DNA of 64,000 bases from Euphorbia lathyris (Eukaryota; Streptophyta; Magnoliopsida; Malpighiales; Euphorbiaceae). Under the pieces are notes generated by a model that was given only the letters and a program-made list of their open reading frames with translations, had not been told where the DNA came from and did no database searches. Within the stretch, counting starts at the first letter, position 1, and every line of letters starts with the position of its first letter. The DNA lies in the NCBI RefSeq assembly GCF_963576675.1, contig NC_088916.1:83655501-83719500 (forward strand), in the 5' to 3' direction. Shown in pieces: positions 21,794-32,412 of the stretch. Position numbers and translations under genes: made by a program.

Positions 21794-22119
21794 TGTTCAA
21801 AATGATGGTTGTCTATAACAAATAATATCATTTATTATTAAAAAAAAAAATTGCATTGTATGAAACATAGAAATCTAGGAACAATTTTAATAAAATAAAA
21901 CAAATCATGTGAACCCATGATTCGAGTCATAAAAATACAATAAAAAAAGAGAGAATATAATAAATTGTTGGTCCATACATGGCAGAGCAATTAATTTGAA
22001 ATTTTTGGTTTTCACACTATTTTTCGCACTGTATTTTTACATTGTATTTTCACACTTATTTTCAAATTAAATCTTCTCTTTGTAAAGCGTATAAATTGGC
22101 TTTAGATTTATGGTTATAG
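21794..22119 (+). repeat. Copia-1 3' LTR, first part
   Basis: Starts TGTTCAAAATGATGG after GAGGGA. Cut at TATAG by Copia-2. Confidence 0.93.
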
Positions 22120-22411
22120 TGTTAGGAATAATTGAAATTACGATAAACAAAAAATAAGCAAACACACAAGAATTGTTAACCCAGTTCGCCACTCGATTAG
22201 AATGACTACGTCTGGGGGCACTACCAAGCCAGGATACTTCACTATAATGAATGAGATGCGGATTACAAAGAAAGAGATTACATATATACTCCTGAAACCC
22301 TAACCGTCTGGGGGCACTACCAAGCCAGGATATTTCACTATAGTTGGATCGCTGCAGTTGGGCCCATCGCTTCAGTTGGGCCTATATATATTAGTCTCCA
22401 TAAGCCCAACA
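22120..22411 (-). repeat. Copia-2 3' LTR
   Basis: 292 bp. Contains a 37-bp internal direct repeat at 22210-22246 and 22306-22342 (core TCTGGGGGCACTACCAAGCC). Adjacent purine tract GGTGGGAGATT on the minus strand. Confidence 0.93.
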
Positions 22412-22647
22412 ATCTCCCACCTGGAGACTAAATCCTTCATCTGATAGTAGTGTCATGCCTTTAACTTAATTACCAAGGCCAGCTGAAGCCATACATAGCT
22501 TCAGCTTCTCTAAGGTTACAACCTTAGTCAACATGTCTGCAGGATTCTCTGTGCCTGGAATCTTCATCGACTGCAATATCTTCATGTCCAAGAGATGCCG
22601 TATGTAGTGATACTTCAACTCTATGTGCTTTGTTCTTGAGTGAAAGG
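22412..22647 (-). pseudogene. Copia-2 pol C-terminal tail after RNase H
   Basis: The minus strand reads TFHSRTKHIELKYHYIRHLL and later ENPADMLTKVVTLEKL, the standard copia RNase H end. It is separated from 24357 by the solo LTR, with duplication AAAGG at 22643-22647 and 24352-24356. Confidence 0.85.
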
Positions 22648-24351
22648 TGATGCGCCCTCACCTAAGGTTAAGATGAGAACTCACTAAGGGATAAGTGTAC
22701 CCCGTCGTTATCAAGTAATAAATTTCTAGTTTAAGTCCAGGTTATCGTCCACAGGATTTATTTCTGCAAGTACCGAGCTACTCGATCTCGGATGTTATCT
22801 AGGCTTAGGGGGTTTTGAGTTGGTTTGTTTTAATTAATCTACTCCTAGGTTGATTTGTACTAATCTTAGCTAAGTTATCTAATTCTAACTAAGTTATTCT
22901 ACGCCTAACTAAATTACTCTACCCCTAATTGATCTTTCATTAATGAAATTATCCGAAGGAATATGGTATGAACGATAATAATGAAGATAGGTTATCAAGT
23001 CTATTGAATAAAAACCTAATCTGAGTCACTTGTATTCAAGGCGATTAACCCTACTTACCCTCCTGAGGTTCCTAGCGCATTTTTCCCTAAGGCCGAAACT
23101 AGGTCTAAGGCTCAGTAAATTGGCGCTTAATCAACTAAGAGGTCGTCAATCTCCTAGGCTCTGACTAGGTCAGATTCAGCTCGCAATATGTGCCTACTAG
23201 ATTTTGGGGCTTTTGAATGAGTTAAACCAATTGAATAAAGCGTAAGACAGAGATTAAACAAATAATCATAGAACAAAACAAGAGCTAAATTATTATTAAA
23301 GGCGAAGATAATTGTCACAAGATACAATAAGTCAAGTTCGGCAACTGTATCAAAGAGTACAAACAAGGAAAGATAAAAGGAGATACAAAAATCCCTTTCA
23401 GGGAACCTGTTTACTCTGCGGCCGGCGACTTAATCTTAAGGACGGACCTTGATAATTCCTCAAGGAAGAGCTTTGAAGGAGCTTCAATGGAGGTTGAAGA
23501 AGATATGGAGAAGATGGAGAGGAATTACAAGGGGAGAGCTAAAATAATTTACAAAAACGAAAGATATCTAATTTACATTGGAAAAACTCTATTTATAGAC
23601 GTGGCTCGGGCCCTTTTCTTGACCTAATTCGTGTCCTTATTCATGTAGGAAGTCGTGGGGTCCATCGTGGCATCGTGGGGGCGAAATTGGTCTTTTTGAC
23701 CAATTCCCGCAGGTCTGCTCGTCAAGCAGGACGAGCTGCTCGGCGAGCAGGGCTACTCGCGACGAGCAGCCCCCTGCTCGCCGAGCAGGCGCCTGGCGGC
23801 CTGCTCGGCGAGCAGGCCTCTGGTGGCCTGCTCGGCGAGCAGGCACAGTGTCTGGGCGGTGCCTGGGCAGTGCCTGGGCGGTGCCTGGGCGGTGCCTGGG
23901 TAGTGCCTGGGCTGCTCGCCGAGCAGCGCCCGGACTGCGCGCCGATGCTCAATTCGCCGAGCGACTGCCGGGGGTCCCCGAGACACGATTTTTGCCTGAA
24001 ATTGATCATGTTTTAACCTGCACATGCACATAAACTCCAAACGACATTAGTCCAATGGCTAAATTGACCCGCCAATCGCTTATTTGAGCAAACGCTTCGT
24101 TTGGTGCGACTTTTGACGGATCAATTAGCTTCAAAAGATAACGGAATTATAATATGCATGCCATTTTGGCCGTATTTGCCTAAATTGATCATAAAACGAG
24201 CCTAAACAACGAAAAGTAAATAAAACGTTTCCAATTTCTAACTAACTCACACAAAAGCATTTAAATGCGAGAATTGCTCGCTTATTAACAAAATAACGTT
24301 AAAACCCGTCCTAAAACCGTACCCAAAGATAGGGGTTTTTGACCCCTATCA
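22648..24351 (-). mobile_element. Solo LTR of a third LTR family (1,704 bp)
   Basis: The element begins TGATGCGCCC and ends CCCTATCA, so it has TG...CA ends on both strands. It is flanked by a 5-bp duplication AAAGG and contains no PBS or coding sequence. Minus-strand orientation is preferred because TATAAATAG (complement near 23588-23596) then follows the GC-rich palindrome array. Its minus-strand 5' end carries a terminal hairpin, GATAGGGGT / ACCCCTATC, at 24328-24350. Family not recognised; probably gypsy. Confidence 0.85.
23700..23945. repeat. CTGCTCG palindrome array in the solo LTR
   Basis: About seven copies of CTGCTCGGCGAGCAG or CTGCTCGCCGAGCAG (7-bp arms, 1-bp centre), one diverged. 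They are combined with six 11-bp units of GTGCCTGGGCG. Much more GC-rich than the rest of the LTR. Confidence 0.9.
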
Positions 24352-24356
24352 AAAGG

Positions 24357-26031
24357 CGGGATTCTTTGCCAAATGAATGGCACTCTGACTATCGCTGTAC
24401 AGAACATGATCCTTCTGCTCCTTTCCCAACTCACGCAAGAAATTCTGCAACCATACCATCTCCTTACTAGCCTCAGTCACTACAACGTACTCAGCTTCTG
24501 CAGTAGACAAAGCCACCACCTTCTGCAGCTTTGAAGCCCAAGAGACAGCAGTACCACCCAATGTGAAGACATATCCGGTTGTACTTCTTCTCTTGTCAAG
24601 GTCACTAGATGCCAAATCTGCATCCACATATCCCGTCAACATAACTTTCTTGCCCTCAAAACATAGGGCCTGTTCAGTGGTTCCCTTCAGGTATCTCAAA
24701 ATCCACTTTACTGCTTCCCAATGCTTCTTACCAGGGTCTCCCATGAAACGACTAACAACTCCCACAGCATGTGCAATATCCGGCCTTGTGCACACCATTG
24801 CATACATCAAGCTGCCAATTGCTGAGGCATATGGAGTTCTCTCCATCTGGACTCGCTCTTCTCTGCTCTTGGGTGAGTCATGTTTAGATAGCTTGAAATG
24901 GCTACCCAAAGGAACCGTAGCTGGCTTGGCATCTTGCATGCCGAATCTAATCAAGACCTTCTTGATATACTCAGATTGTGAGAGATACAACTTTCCAGCC
25001 TTCCTATCTCTTTCAATCCTCATGCCCAGAATCTGCTTAGCTTCTCTGAGATCTTTCATAGCAAACCGCTCAGATAACTGCTTCTTCAGTTTTCTCACTT
25101 CTCGAGCACTCGACCCTGCAATCAGCATATCATCAACATATAATAGTAAAATTATGTAGCCTTCATTCAATTTCCTGAAGTAACAACAATGATCAGCTTC
25201 ACTCCTCACGAACTCAATTTCGTGCATGAAACCGTCAAATTTCTTGTACCACTGTCTTGGAGCTTGTTTCAGACCATACAAGCTCTTGTTCAACTAGCAC
25301 ACAAGCTCAGTGTTATCAGACTCATAGCCCTGAGGTTGCTTCATATAGATGTCTTCATCTAAGTCCCCATGAAGAAATGTCGTTTTTACATCCATTTGCT
25401 GCAGCTCCAAATCTTCTGCAGCTACCATAGTCAACACTAAACGAATAGTAGTCAGCTTCACCACTGGAGTAAAAATGTCAGTATAATCTATGCCGTACCT
25501 CTGCTGAAAGCCTTTCACGACCAGCCTTGCCTTGTAGCGTTTGCTACCATCAGCCTCTTCTTTGATCCTGAAAATCCACCTGTTTTGTAGAGCTTTCTTA
25601 CCCTTTGGAAGTTCAACAAGTTCCCAGGTGCCATTGGTCATTAAGGAATCCATCTCATCATCTATTGCAAGCCTCCACTTGCTCGCATCCTCTCCACAAG
25701 ATGCTTCCAAGTAGCTTTCTGCTTCACCACTATCTGTCAACAGCATGTAGTTTCTTGTAGGCGTGTACCTGTCAGGTGCTCTACGCTCTCTAGTGGATCT
25801 GCGCAGTGTAACCGGTGGAGTTTGGGGTTCTTCTGCCTCCTCCACCACTGCCTCCTCCACAACTGTCTCCTCCACAACTACCTCCTTGCTCCCACCAGAA
25901 TTCGTGATGTCTAGGTCCACGACCTCTGGTCCTGCATCACCAGTATCAGATGCGCCCAGACTATCCTTGTACATTATCTGCTCGTTGAAAACAACATCCC
26001 GACTGCGAATAATCTTCCTGTTCTGACTGTC
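24357..26031 (-). pseudogene. Copia-2 pol: RT and RNase H
   Basis: Minus-strand frame with a linker containing repeated VVVEE and VVEEA, then RRSTRERRAPDRYTP. RT has WELVELPKGKKALQNRWIFR, ARLVVKGFQQRYGIDY, QQMDVKTTFLHGDL, SLYGLKQAPRQWY and an intact LLYVDDMLIAG. RNase H has YVDADLASSDLDKRRSTTGY, ALSTAEAEYVV and YSDSQSAIHLAKNPAF. In-frame TAG codons near 26033 and 25294 interrupt it. The last codons lie beyond the solo LTR at 22412-22647. Confidence 0.92.
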
Positions 26032-27108
26032 CTAGAACCGATATCTGAAATCATCACCACCGTATCCAATAAACGTGCACTTAATAGACTTCACATCTAA
26101 CTTACTTCTTTCAAGGGGAGCAATGTGAACATATGAATCACATCCAAATACTCGTAGAAAGGATAGATTTACCTGTTTGCCACTCCAAGCCTCTTCAGGA
26201 ATGCCACTCTCCAAGGGACTCAATGGCCCTCTGTTGATCAAGAATGCTGCAGTGTTAACTGCTTCTGCCCAGAACGTCTTCGGAAGTCCGCACTTCAGCC
26301 TCATGCTTCTAGCACGCTCACACAGAGTTCTGTTCATTCGTTCTGCAACTCCGTTCTCCTGAGGAGTTCCTTTCAGAGTCTTCTCCATGCGAATTCCATT
26401 CTCAGCACAGAATTCCTTGAATTCCCTAAGCTCATACTCTCCACCATTGTCAGACCTCAAGCACTTTACCTTCAAACCTGTCTCATTCTCAACCAGGGCC
26501 TTCCATTTTCGAAAGGAATCAAAAGCATCAGATTTCTTTCTCAGAAAATAGATCCACACTTTCCTAGTGGAGTCGTCAATGAGGGTCATGTAATACAAAG
26601 CTCCACCAAGAGATTTCACAGGTGCAGGACCCCATAGATCGCTGTGAACTAACTCCAACTTCTCTTTCTTCAAAGTTCTGCCACCCTTAGAGAAACTGAC
26701 TCTTTTCTGCTTCCCAAAGATGCAATCCTCACACAGCCCAAGATCAGCAGATTTCAGACCCGGCAACAGACCCTTTGAACACAGCACTTTCATCCCCTTT
26801 TCACTCATGTGACCAAGACGACATTGCCACAAATCTGCAATGACATTCTCCCTCACGACATCAATGCTATTGAAAACGTTGTCTGTTAAGTACAATGATC
26901 CAACCTTCTCACCACGGGCAACCACCATGGCTCCTTTGGTCATTTTCCAAGCACAACCTGCAAAGATTACACAATAACCTTCATCATCCATTTGCCCAAT
27001 TGACAACAGATTTCTCTTTAGGCCAGGAACATGCTTTACTCCAGACAGCTTTATCACAGATCCGTTCGGAGATTTGATCGAAACATCTCCCTTCCCTACA
27101 ATCTCCAA
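26032..27108 (-). pseudogene. Copia-2 protease end and integrase
   Basis: The frame has LSGVKHVPGLKRNLLSIGQM (protease end), WQCRLGHMSEKGM and CEDCIFGKQKRVSF (HHCC zinc region). The catalytic core follows: LELVHSDLWGPAPV, LRSDNGGEY and TPQENGVAERMNRTL. It ends FLRVFGCDSYVHI and CTFIGYGGDDFRYRF, then a TAG at 26032-26034 that continues in frame into the RT part. A frameshift near 27170 separates it from the protease active site. Confidence 0.92.
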
Positions 27109-28020
27109 AGGCTCATCATCAGCAAGATAAACCTTTCCGAATTTCCCAGGGTATAGTTTTCCATCAAATCTGCACTACTACATGAATGAAACGAAGCTCC
27201 TGAGTCTAATACCCAAGACTCCAGAGGACTTCTTGCACTCAATACCAGGGCTTCTGCTGCTGTTTCTGCAGTTGAATTACTCAGAATCAACGCATCACCA
27301 AAATCCTCGCTGGTTGAATTCACTGACTTCTCCTTCTGCGATGCCTTACATTCACTCTTGTAATGACCATTCTCATTACAATTCCAGCACTTGATGTGGC
27401 TCTTGTCCTTCACAGGTTTCCCTCTCCCTTTGGACTTAGACCTTCCACGATTCTGCTTTGACCTACGATCTGACCTGCCCCGATTCTCTGCATTCAAGGC
27501 TGATCCAGATGTGGAACCTGACTCTTTCCTGCGAATCTCCTCGCTTATAATCAAGTCTCTGACATCATCAAACCTAAGTTTATTTTAACCCTACTGAAGC
27601 ACTTAGGGCAGTAACCGTGCCGCTCCAACTCTCTGGTAAAGAAGATAACAGAATTAGGGCTAATACCTCTTCGTCAAAATCAATATCTACAGAACTTAAT
27701 TGAGTGATTGTCATATTAAAATCATTCAGGTGCGTCGCCACTGCTATATTCTCCGTCATCTGCAGATTAAACAGTCGCCGCATCAGATGAACTTTGTTTG
27801 CCGTGGAAGGCTTCTCGTACAACGAACTCAAGATCTCCAACATCTCATTCGTGGTCTTTGCCTTCACCGTGTGATGCGCCACGTTTCTGGACAGCGACAG
27901 GCGAATCACGCTCATCGCTTTTCTGTCCAATAGCTTCCACTCTTCATCATACATATCCTCCGGCTGCTCACCTAGGGGCTGGTACAGATCTTTACCGTAC
28001 AGGTAATCCTCAATCTGCAT
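27096..28020 (-). pseudogene. Copia-2 gag and protease active site
   Basis: Two frames separated by a frameshift near 27580. The first (28020-27580) is UBN2-type gag (LDRKAMSVIRLSLSRNVAHH, TNEMLEILSSLYEKPS, LMRRLFNLQM). The second (27554-27096) has a basic linker, a CCHC knuckle CWNCNENGHYKSEC, and the protease active site WVLDSGASFHSC. The true gag start is a little upstream of 28020, close to the PBS. Confidence 0.9.
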
Positions 28021-28093
28021 CTTTCAAAAATCGAAATCCGAACCATCGAATTTCTCCACATGGGTTTTTCCGTCTCCCATCGTAATTACCCTC

Positions 28094-28105
28094 GCTCTGA
28101 TACCA
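28094..28105 (-). other. Copia-2 primer binding site (tRNA-iMet)
   Basis: Minus strand TGGTATCAGAGC, two bases from the 5' LTR. Confidence 0.95.
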
Positions 28106-28107
28106 GT

Positions 28108-28399
28108 TGTTAGGAATAATTGAAATTACGATAAACGAAAAATAAGCAAACACACAAGAATTGTTAACCCAGTTCGCCACTCGATTAGAATGACTACGTC
28201 TGGGGGCACTACCAAGCCAGGATATTTCACTATAATGAATGAGATGCGGATTACAGAGAAAGAGGTTACATATATACTCCTGAAACCCTAACCGTCTGGG
28301 GGCACTACCAAGCCAGGATATTTCACTATAGTTGGATCGCTGCAGTTAGGCACATCGCTTCAGTTGGGTCTATATATATTAGTCTCCATAAGCCCAACA
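28108..28399 (-). repeat. Copia-2 5' LTR
   Basis: 292 bp, same length as the 3' LTR, with the same internal 37-bp duplication. Confidence 0.93.
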
Positions 28400-28404
28400 T
28401 ATAG

Positions 28405-28544
28405 GATGTTGAGCGAAGCAAATTCAATCAATAAAATTGTAGCTTCAATTCTCTTTCCTTTCTTTCAATTTCTATACTAATATTTATTTATATTTTATGA
28501 TTAAATTAATTGCTTCCGCTAAATTAGTCGCAATACCTCCAACA
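28405..28544 (+). repeat. Copia-1 3' LTR, second part
   Basis: Resumes GATGTTGAGCGAAGC, matching GATATTGAGTGAAGC in the 5' LTR, and ends CCTCCAACA before the AAATC duplication. Confidence 0.93.
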
Positions 28545-28549
28545 AAATC

Positions 28550-29307
28550 AAACTTGTTTCTCTTTTCATACTCTCTCGGCTCCACATGGAATAAGATCAC
28601 TGTTTTTTCTTTTGCTTTGGAGCTCCTCTCCTACTTACTGTTACTCTAACCCCCCAATATCTATATCTCTCTTCCATTTTCATTTTCTATTTCTTGTTAT
28701 GTATTTTGATTTTTAAGCCATCTTTTTCTTCTTCTAGTTTCTACTCCTTTACAACAACGTCAAAACACCAATAAACGCCAAAACAACAATAAGGAAATGC
28801 CAAGTAAACAGCATTAGTGGCAAATAGTCACCGCCACAAAGCTCATGTACGTATCTCCCTTTATTCTCATCACTTTCCTATTTTTCTTTTTCTTCTCTTG
28901 TTCATTCTCTCCTTCCAAACCATTTTCCTCCCTCAGGTAATCAATTTCAATTCTTCCTTTTTCATCCTTTTGATTTCTGATTCTAAATGCTATCTCTCTC
29001 TGCCCACTCTCTTTCTTTGATGATCGTTTGAGTTTTTATATTCGGAAACAATTATCTCGTTTTCTGAAGAAAGCTATTACTTTTGTCTTTTCCAAAATTT
29101 CCATTAACAGAACAATTGTTGATTTTTTAATGTCTATTTATGTGTTTGTTGAACTGATTTTTTGCTCTATTTAATTGCTTGTCATGTATATTTAGCTGCA
29201 GCCCTTTTACTTTTGTTTGGTTGGTGAGAAAATTTCTTTATTTATTTAATTTTTCAGGTGTTTTTTTTCTCCCAGAGCAGTAAGTTTTAGTATTCGCCTG
29301 GATAAAA
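28550..29307. other. Interior of the ~1.07-kb inverted-repeat element
   Basis: CT- and AT-rich noncoding sequence. No open frame of note. Confidence 0.35.
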
Positions 29308-29464
29308 TTCAATTGATTTTAAATAGAGAAATTAATAAAGAGGAGAGAGATAAGAGAGACAAAGAAGATGAAAAATAAGAAATTAAAAAGAGACGGAAAA
29401 GATAGTGTATTTGATTTTTATTTTTTATTTTGTGTTTTAATTATGATAATTAGATAAAGGAAAT
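29308..29464 (-). repeat. Right arm of the inverted-repeat element split by Copia-1
   Basis: Inverted partner of 8648-8797. Confidence 0.6.
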
Positions 29465-30724
29465 CAAAGATCCCCATTATTGAAAGTTTCAAACCTTAAG
29501 AAAACTTCAAGAAGAAGATAATTATGTATTTGATAAAAATTAAATTGTTTACAAAAAAAAAAGAGATGTATTTATATCATCTCAAAACCCTAAAAACAAA
29601 TTACATGAAAGGATAAATTATATAACTAAAAGAAAAGGTAAAGATAGGGGTAAATTGGGATAAGGGTAAATAGGTGGTATGGTTGTAATTAGGGAGTGAC
29701 AGAGTTGTAAATAGAAGGAAGCTGGAGTAAGGAGCAAGACTGGTCCAAAATGGTTTTTAAGTGATCCCAAGCGGAGCGCGGGAAAAGCCAAGCGGAACAT
29801 GACTTAAGTCACGCGGAGCATTGGAAAAGTCAAGTGGGGGCATGGATTGGCTGTTAATCCAATAAGTGTCACTTCCTCCAATTCACTCATACTCCACATG
29901 AATATACAAGAGAATAAAAAATGGGATAAATACCAAATTTAGTTCTAACGTTTTTGGTGAAGAGCAGATTTAACCGTAACGTATATAATGGTCCAAATTT
30001 AATCCTAACATTTCAAAAAAAAATACTTGATCCAAAAACTTCTGTAAAACATCGGCTAGAAAGAAAATTAACTAGTTTGTATTCGTAAACAATAAACAGT
30101 TAAACTATGAACTGAAACAAATATTTTATTTTCTTAAACTAAAAAATATTAACATAATCTTTTTAATCACTACACAAAATTAGTTTTATGTCCACACTAT
30201 AACGGTAAAAAAAGACTTAAATTTCCTATGGTAGAAATTTAGATCAATTTTATTTTATTTTTTTTTTAAACCATTCGATCATTTTTACTGATATTACTTA
30301 GAAGAAAAATAAAACTGATTAAATAACTTTTTTTAGCATTAATCACCACCTCTAATTATAAATCTTCAAGTAAATTATTTTAATCTTTACCAGAGTTCTG
30401 TATTATATTAAGACTATAAAATAAAAAGTTGCTAAATTAAAATAGGAAATAATTTTATTATCTCTTCCTTTTTAATGTCTTAATGAAAATATATTTTTAA
30501 AGCTTGATATGTATATCAATTGCTTCTAAATTTATTCAAAAAGCATAATTAGTTCCACAAACTTTTTTAATGTTCTAAATAGTCCCTTAAACTTGCTTAA
30601 ACTGTATCTAATAGTCTTTTAAACTTGTTTAAAATGTTATTTTCATTGTTACTAGAGATGTAAACGGGGCAGGGTGAAGAATGCATTCTCCATCCCCGTT
30701 CCTCAATAGTCCGGAAATCCCCAT
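29465..30724. other. Noncoding, likely old repeat fragments
   Basis: No coding frame. Contains the 21-bp repeat at 29768-29851. Near 30655-30724, GATGTAAACGGGGCAGGGT with CCATCCCCGTTCC resembles a common plant repeat end that was cut by Athila-B. Confidence 0.35.
29768..29851. repeat. Four 21-bp tandem units
   Basis: Units start CAAGCGGAGC, CAAGCGGAAC, CACGCGGAGC and CAAGTGGGGG, spaced exactly 21 bp. Not in a supported reading frame. Confidence 0.7.
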
Positions 30725-32214
30725 TGTTAAGCCCAAAATATACCTAAAATATCATCAATAATTACATCAATATTGTTACGAATTTATGCTATTTATACCT
30801 ATTTAGAATACTTTTACTCCCGAATATGTTTCTTTCATGCAAGGTACATAAATATTTGGTAAAATCCAAAAAGGAGTAAAAAGTGCTCAAAAATAGAAGA
30901 AAAGCCCTACAAAAGGAGTCGAAGACGACGAAAATTAATAACGTCAAGTCGAGGACACGAACAAGAGCCAAAGAAGTGAAAAATGCTCCGTGCCGCGGCC
31001 GCGGCCCCCAATATTCACGGTCGAGACACGCGTCCCTCAGCCTCTCCTTCCCTTTGTCCGAAGTACAAATTGTTGCTCCTCCATTCTCGGTAGAGAATTT
31101 AATATTCTCGGTACGAGCAGGAGATTTTAGAAGCCTAGTTACACACTTTCGTTTTTGATGAAACGCGATCGTTCGGGTGGATAAAGACGTCCTTTCGCAG
31201 CAGACACGATCCTTCACAACGGACACGACACTTCAATCAAGACTCTTCAATATCTATAAATAAAGAGTTGATGGAGAGTTGAGATATAATGATATATGTG
31301 TAGAAGAAAGAGATTAGTGTAGAATTTATGCAGAAATTCCGAATCAAGTGATTCAGAAGTTAGATTTCAATTCTGTTCAAAAGCAATATGATGTACACAC
31401 ATTGTTTACTAAATAATAACAAATTCAGTAACGTTTAGACATTGTTCAAGTTTAGTTTACATTTTGGTAGTAGACCGACCCAGTCTCTATTACGAAGATT
31501 CAACGAGAAGATTGAGTAGAGGATTCGCCCCTGAGCTTGACAAACTCTAACAAAACCCAAGGAAAGGATTGACAACCCGTTCACTTGCAAGTCGTCGAAT
31601 GTTTCCATGCTCCATGTTCTCTGTAAACTTGTATCAATTTATATTTCATCTAATAAAGTCCGTTCTATTCCATAGATCTTTATGCAGCACTTATGGTAAC
31701 CAATCCACTAAAGTGACTGCTGGTGTTTTCATTAAAACGTATTTAATCCAAAATCTTTACAAGAAAACTTTGTTGAACACTTAGGCAAATTATTATCTCG
31801 AAAGAGTTTTAATTTGATTAAGGGCAACTATCCCGAAAGGGTTTTGTCGCGTTCAAAGCCAATTAATTAGAGGTTCCGTCATTTATTTCATCTTTATAAT
31901 TCGTACAAAGTTTAAAGTTGTTTTCTTTGCTTAATGCAAACAAATATACTTGTTTACTTTTCTAAAAGTACTAAAACGTTCATGTTTTGCAAATTCATTC
32001 TTAAATCAGATATTTTCTAACATCTTCATATTCTAATCTAATTCTTACTCTAGCAATTTCAAAACCAAAACCGATTAAACGATTTTCCATATTATAAACC
32101 TTAAAAGTAAATTTAACCGATTATAAATAAGTTTTGTTAAAAAACGTTCCCTGTGGGATCGATATCTTTTATTACTACAAGCGTATACCGTGCACTTGCT
32201 GAAATCGCTCAACA
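30725..32214 (+). repeat. Athila-B 5' LTR (1,490 bp)
   Basis: Runs TGTTAAGCCCAAAATATACC to GAAATCGCTCAACA. Same family as the Athila-A LTRs. Confidence 0.95.
30985..31262 (+). promoter_or_regulatory. LTR promoter region: GC hairpin, TCTCGG palindromes, TATA box
   Basis: GC stem CCGTGCCGCGGCCG with CGGTCGAGACACG at about 30991-31030. GAGAATTTAATATTCTC palindrome at about 31090-31106. TATAAATA at 31255-31262, about 225 bp after the hairpin. Confidence 0.7.
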
Positions 32215-32220
32215 AGTTTT

Positions 32221-32238
32221 TGGCGCCGTTGCAGGGGA
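32221..32238 (+). other. Athila-B primer binding site (tRNA-Asp)
   Basis: TGGCGCCGTTGCAGGGGA, one mismatch from the Athila-A site, six bases after the LTR. Confidence 0.92.
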
Positions 32239-32412
32239 ACGCCAAAATTTTTGACAAAATTTTAAATTTTTCGTGTTTTATTACGAATCTAGGTTTATTC
32301 ATACTTATTCAAACTTTTATATTTTTAATTATTTTCAATTACTAACATATTTATTTATTTTTTTCAAATTCTGTTTTGTAGGTAGTTTCTGTTCGTGCGA
32401 AATTTCAAGTTC

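Larger units (their letters stand above)
22120..28399 (-). mobile_element. Copia-2: Ty1/copia element nested in Copia-1 3' LTR
   Basis: Two 292-bp LTRs (plus-strand view TGTTAGGAATAATTG...GCCCAACA) flanked by TATAG at 22115-22119 and 28400-28404. Minus strand order is PBS, gag, protease, integrase, RT, RNase H. The LTRs differ at about 7 positions by eye (2.4%). A solo LTR interrupts the RNase H end. Confidence 0.95.
8803..28544 (+). mobile_element. Copia-1: Ty1/copia LTR retrotransposon, broken by two later insertions
   Basis: LTRs begin TGTTCAAAATGATGG and end TAACA/CAACA. A 5-bp duplication AAATC flanks the element (8798-8802 and 28545-28549). The order LTR, PBS, gag, protease, integrase, RT, RNase H, LTR is that of copia. 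Athila-A sits in the integrase gene and Copia-2 in the 3' LTR. Removing these two insertions (and everything nested in Copia-2) leaves a base element of about 5 kb. Confidence 0.95.

Noticed and set aside
23637..24040. Overlapping Arg/Ala-rich open frames
   Set aside because: Products of the palindrome array in the solo LTR.
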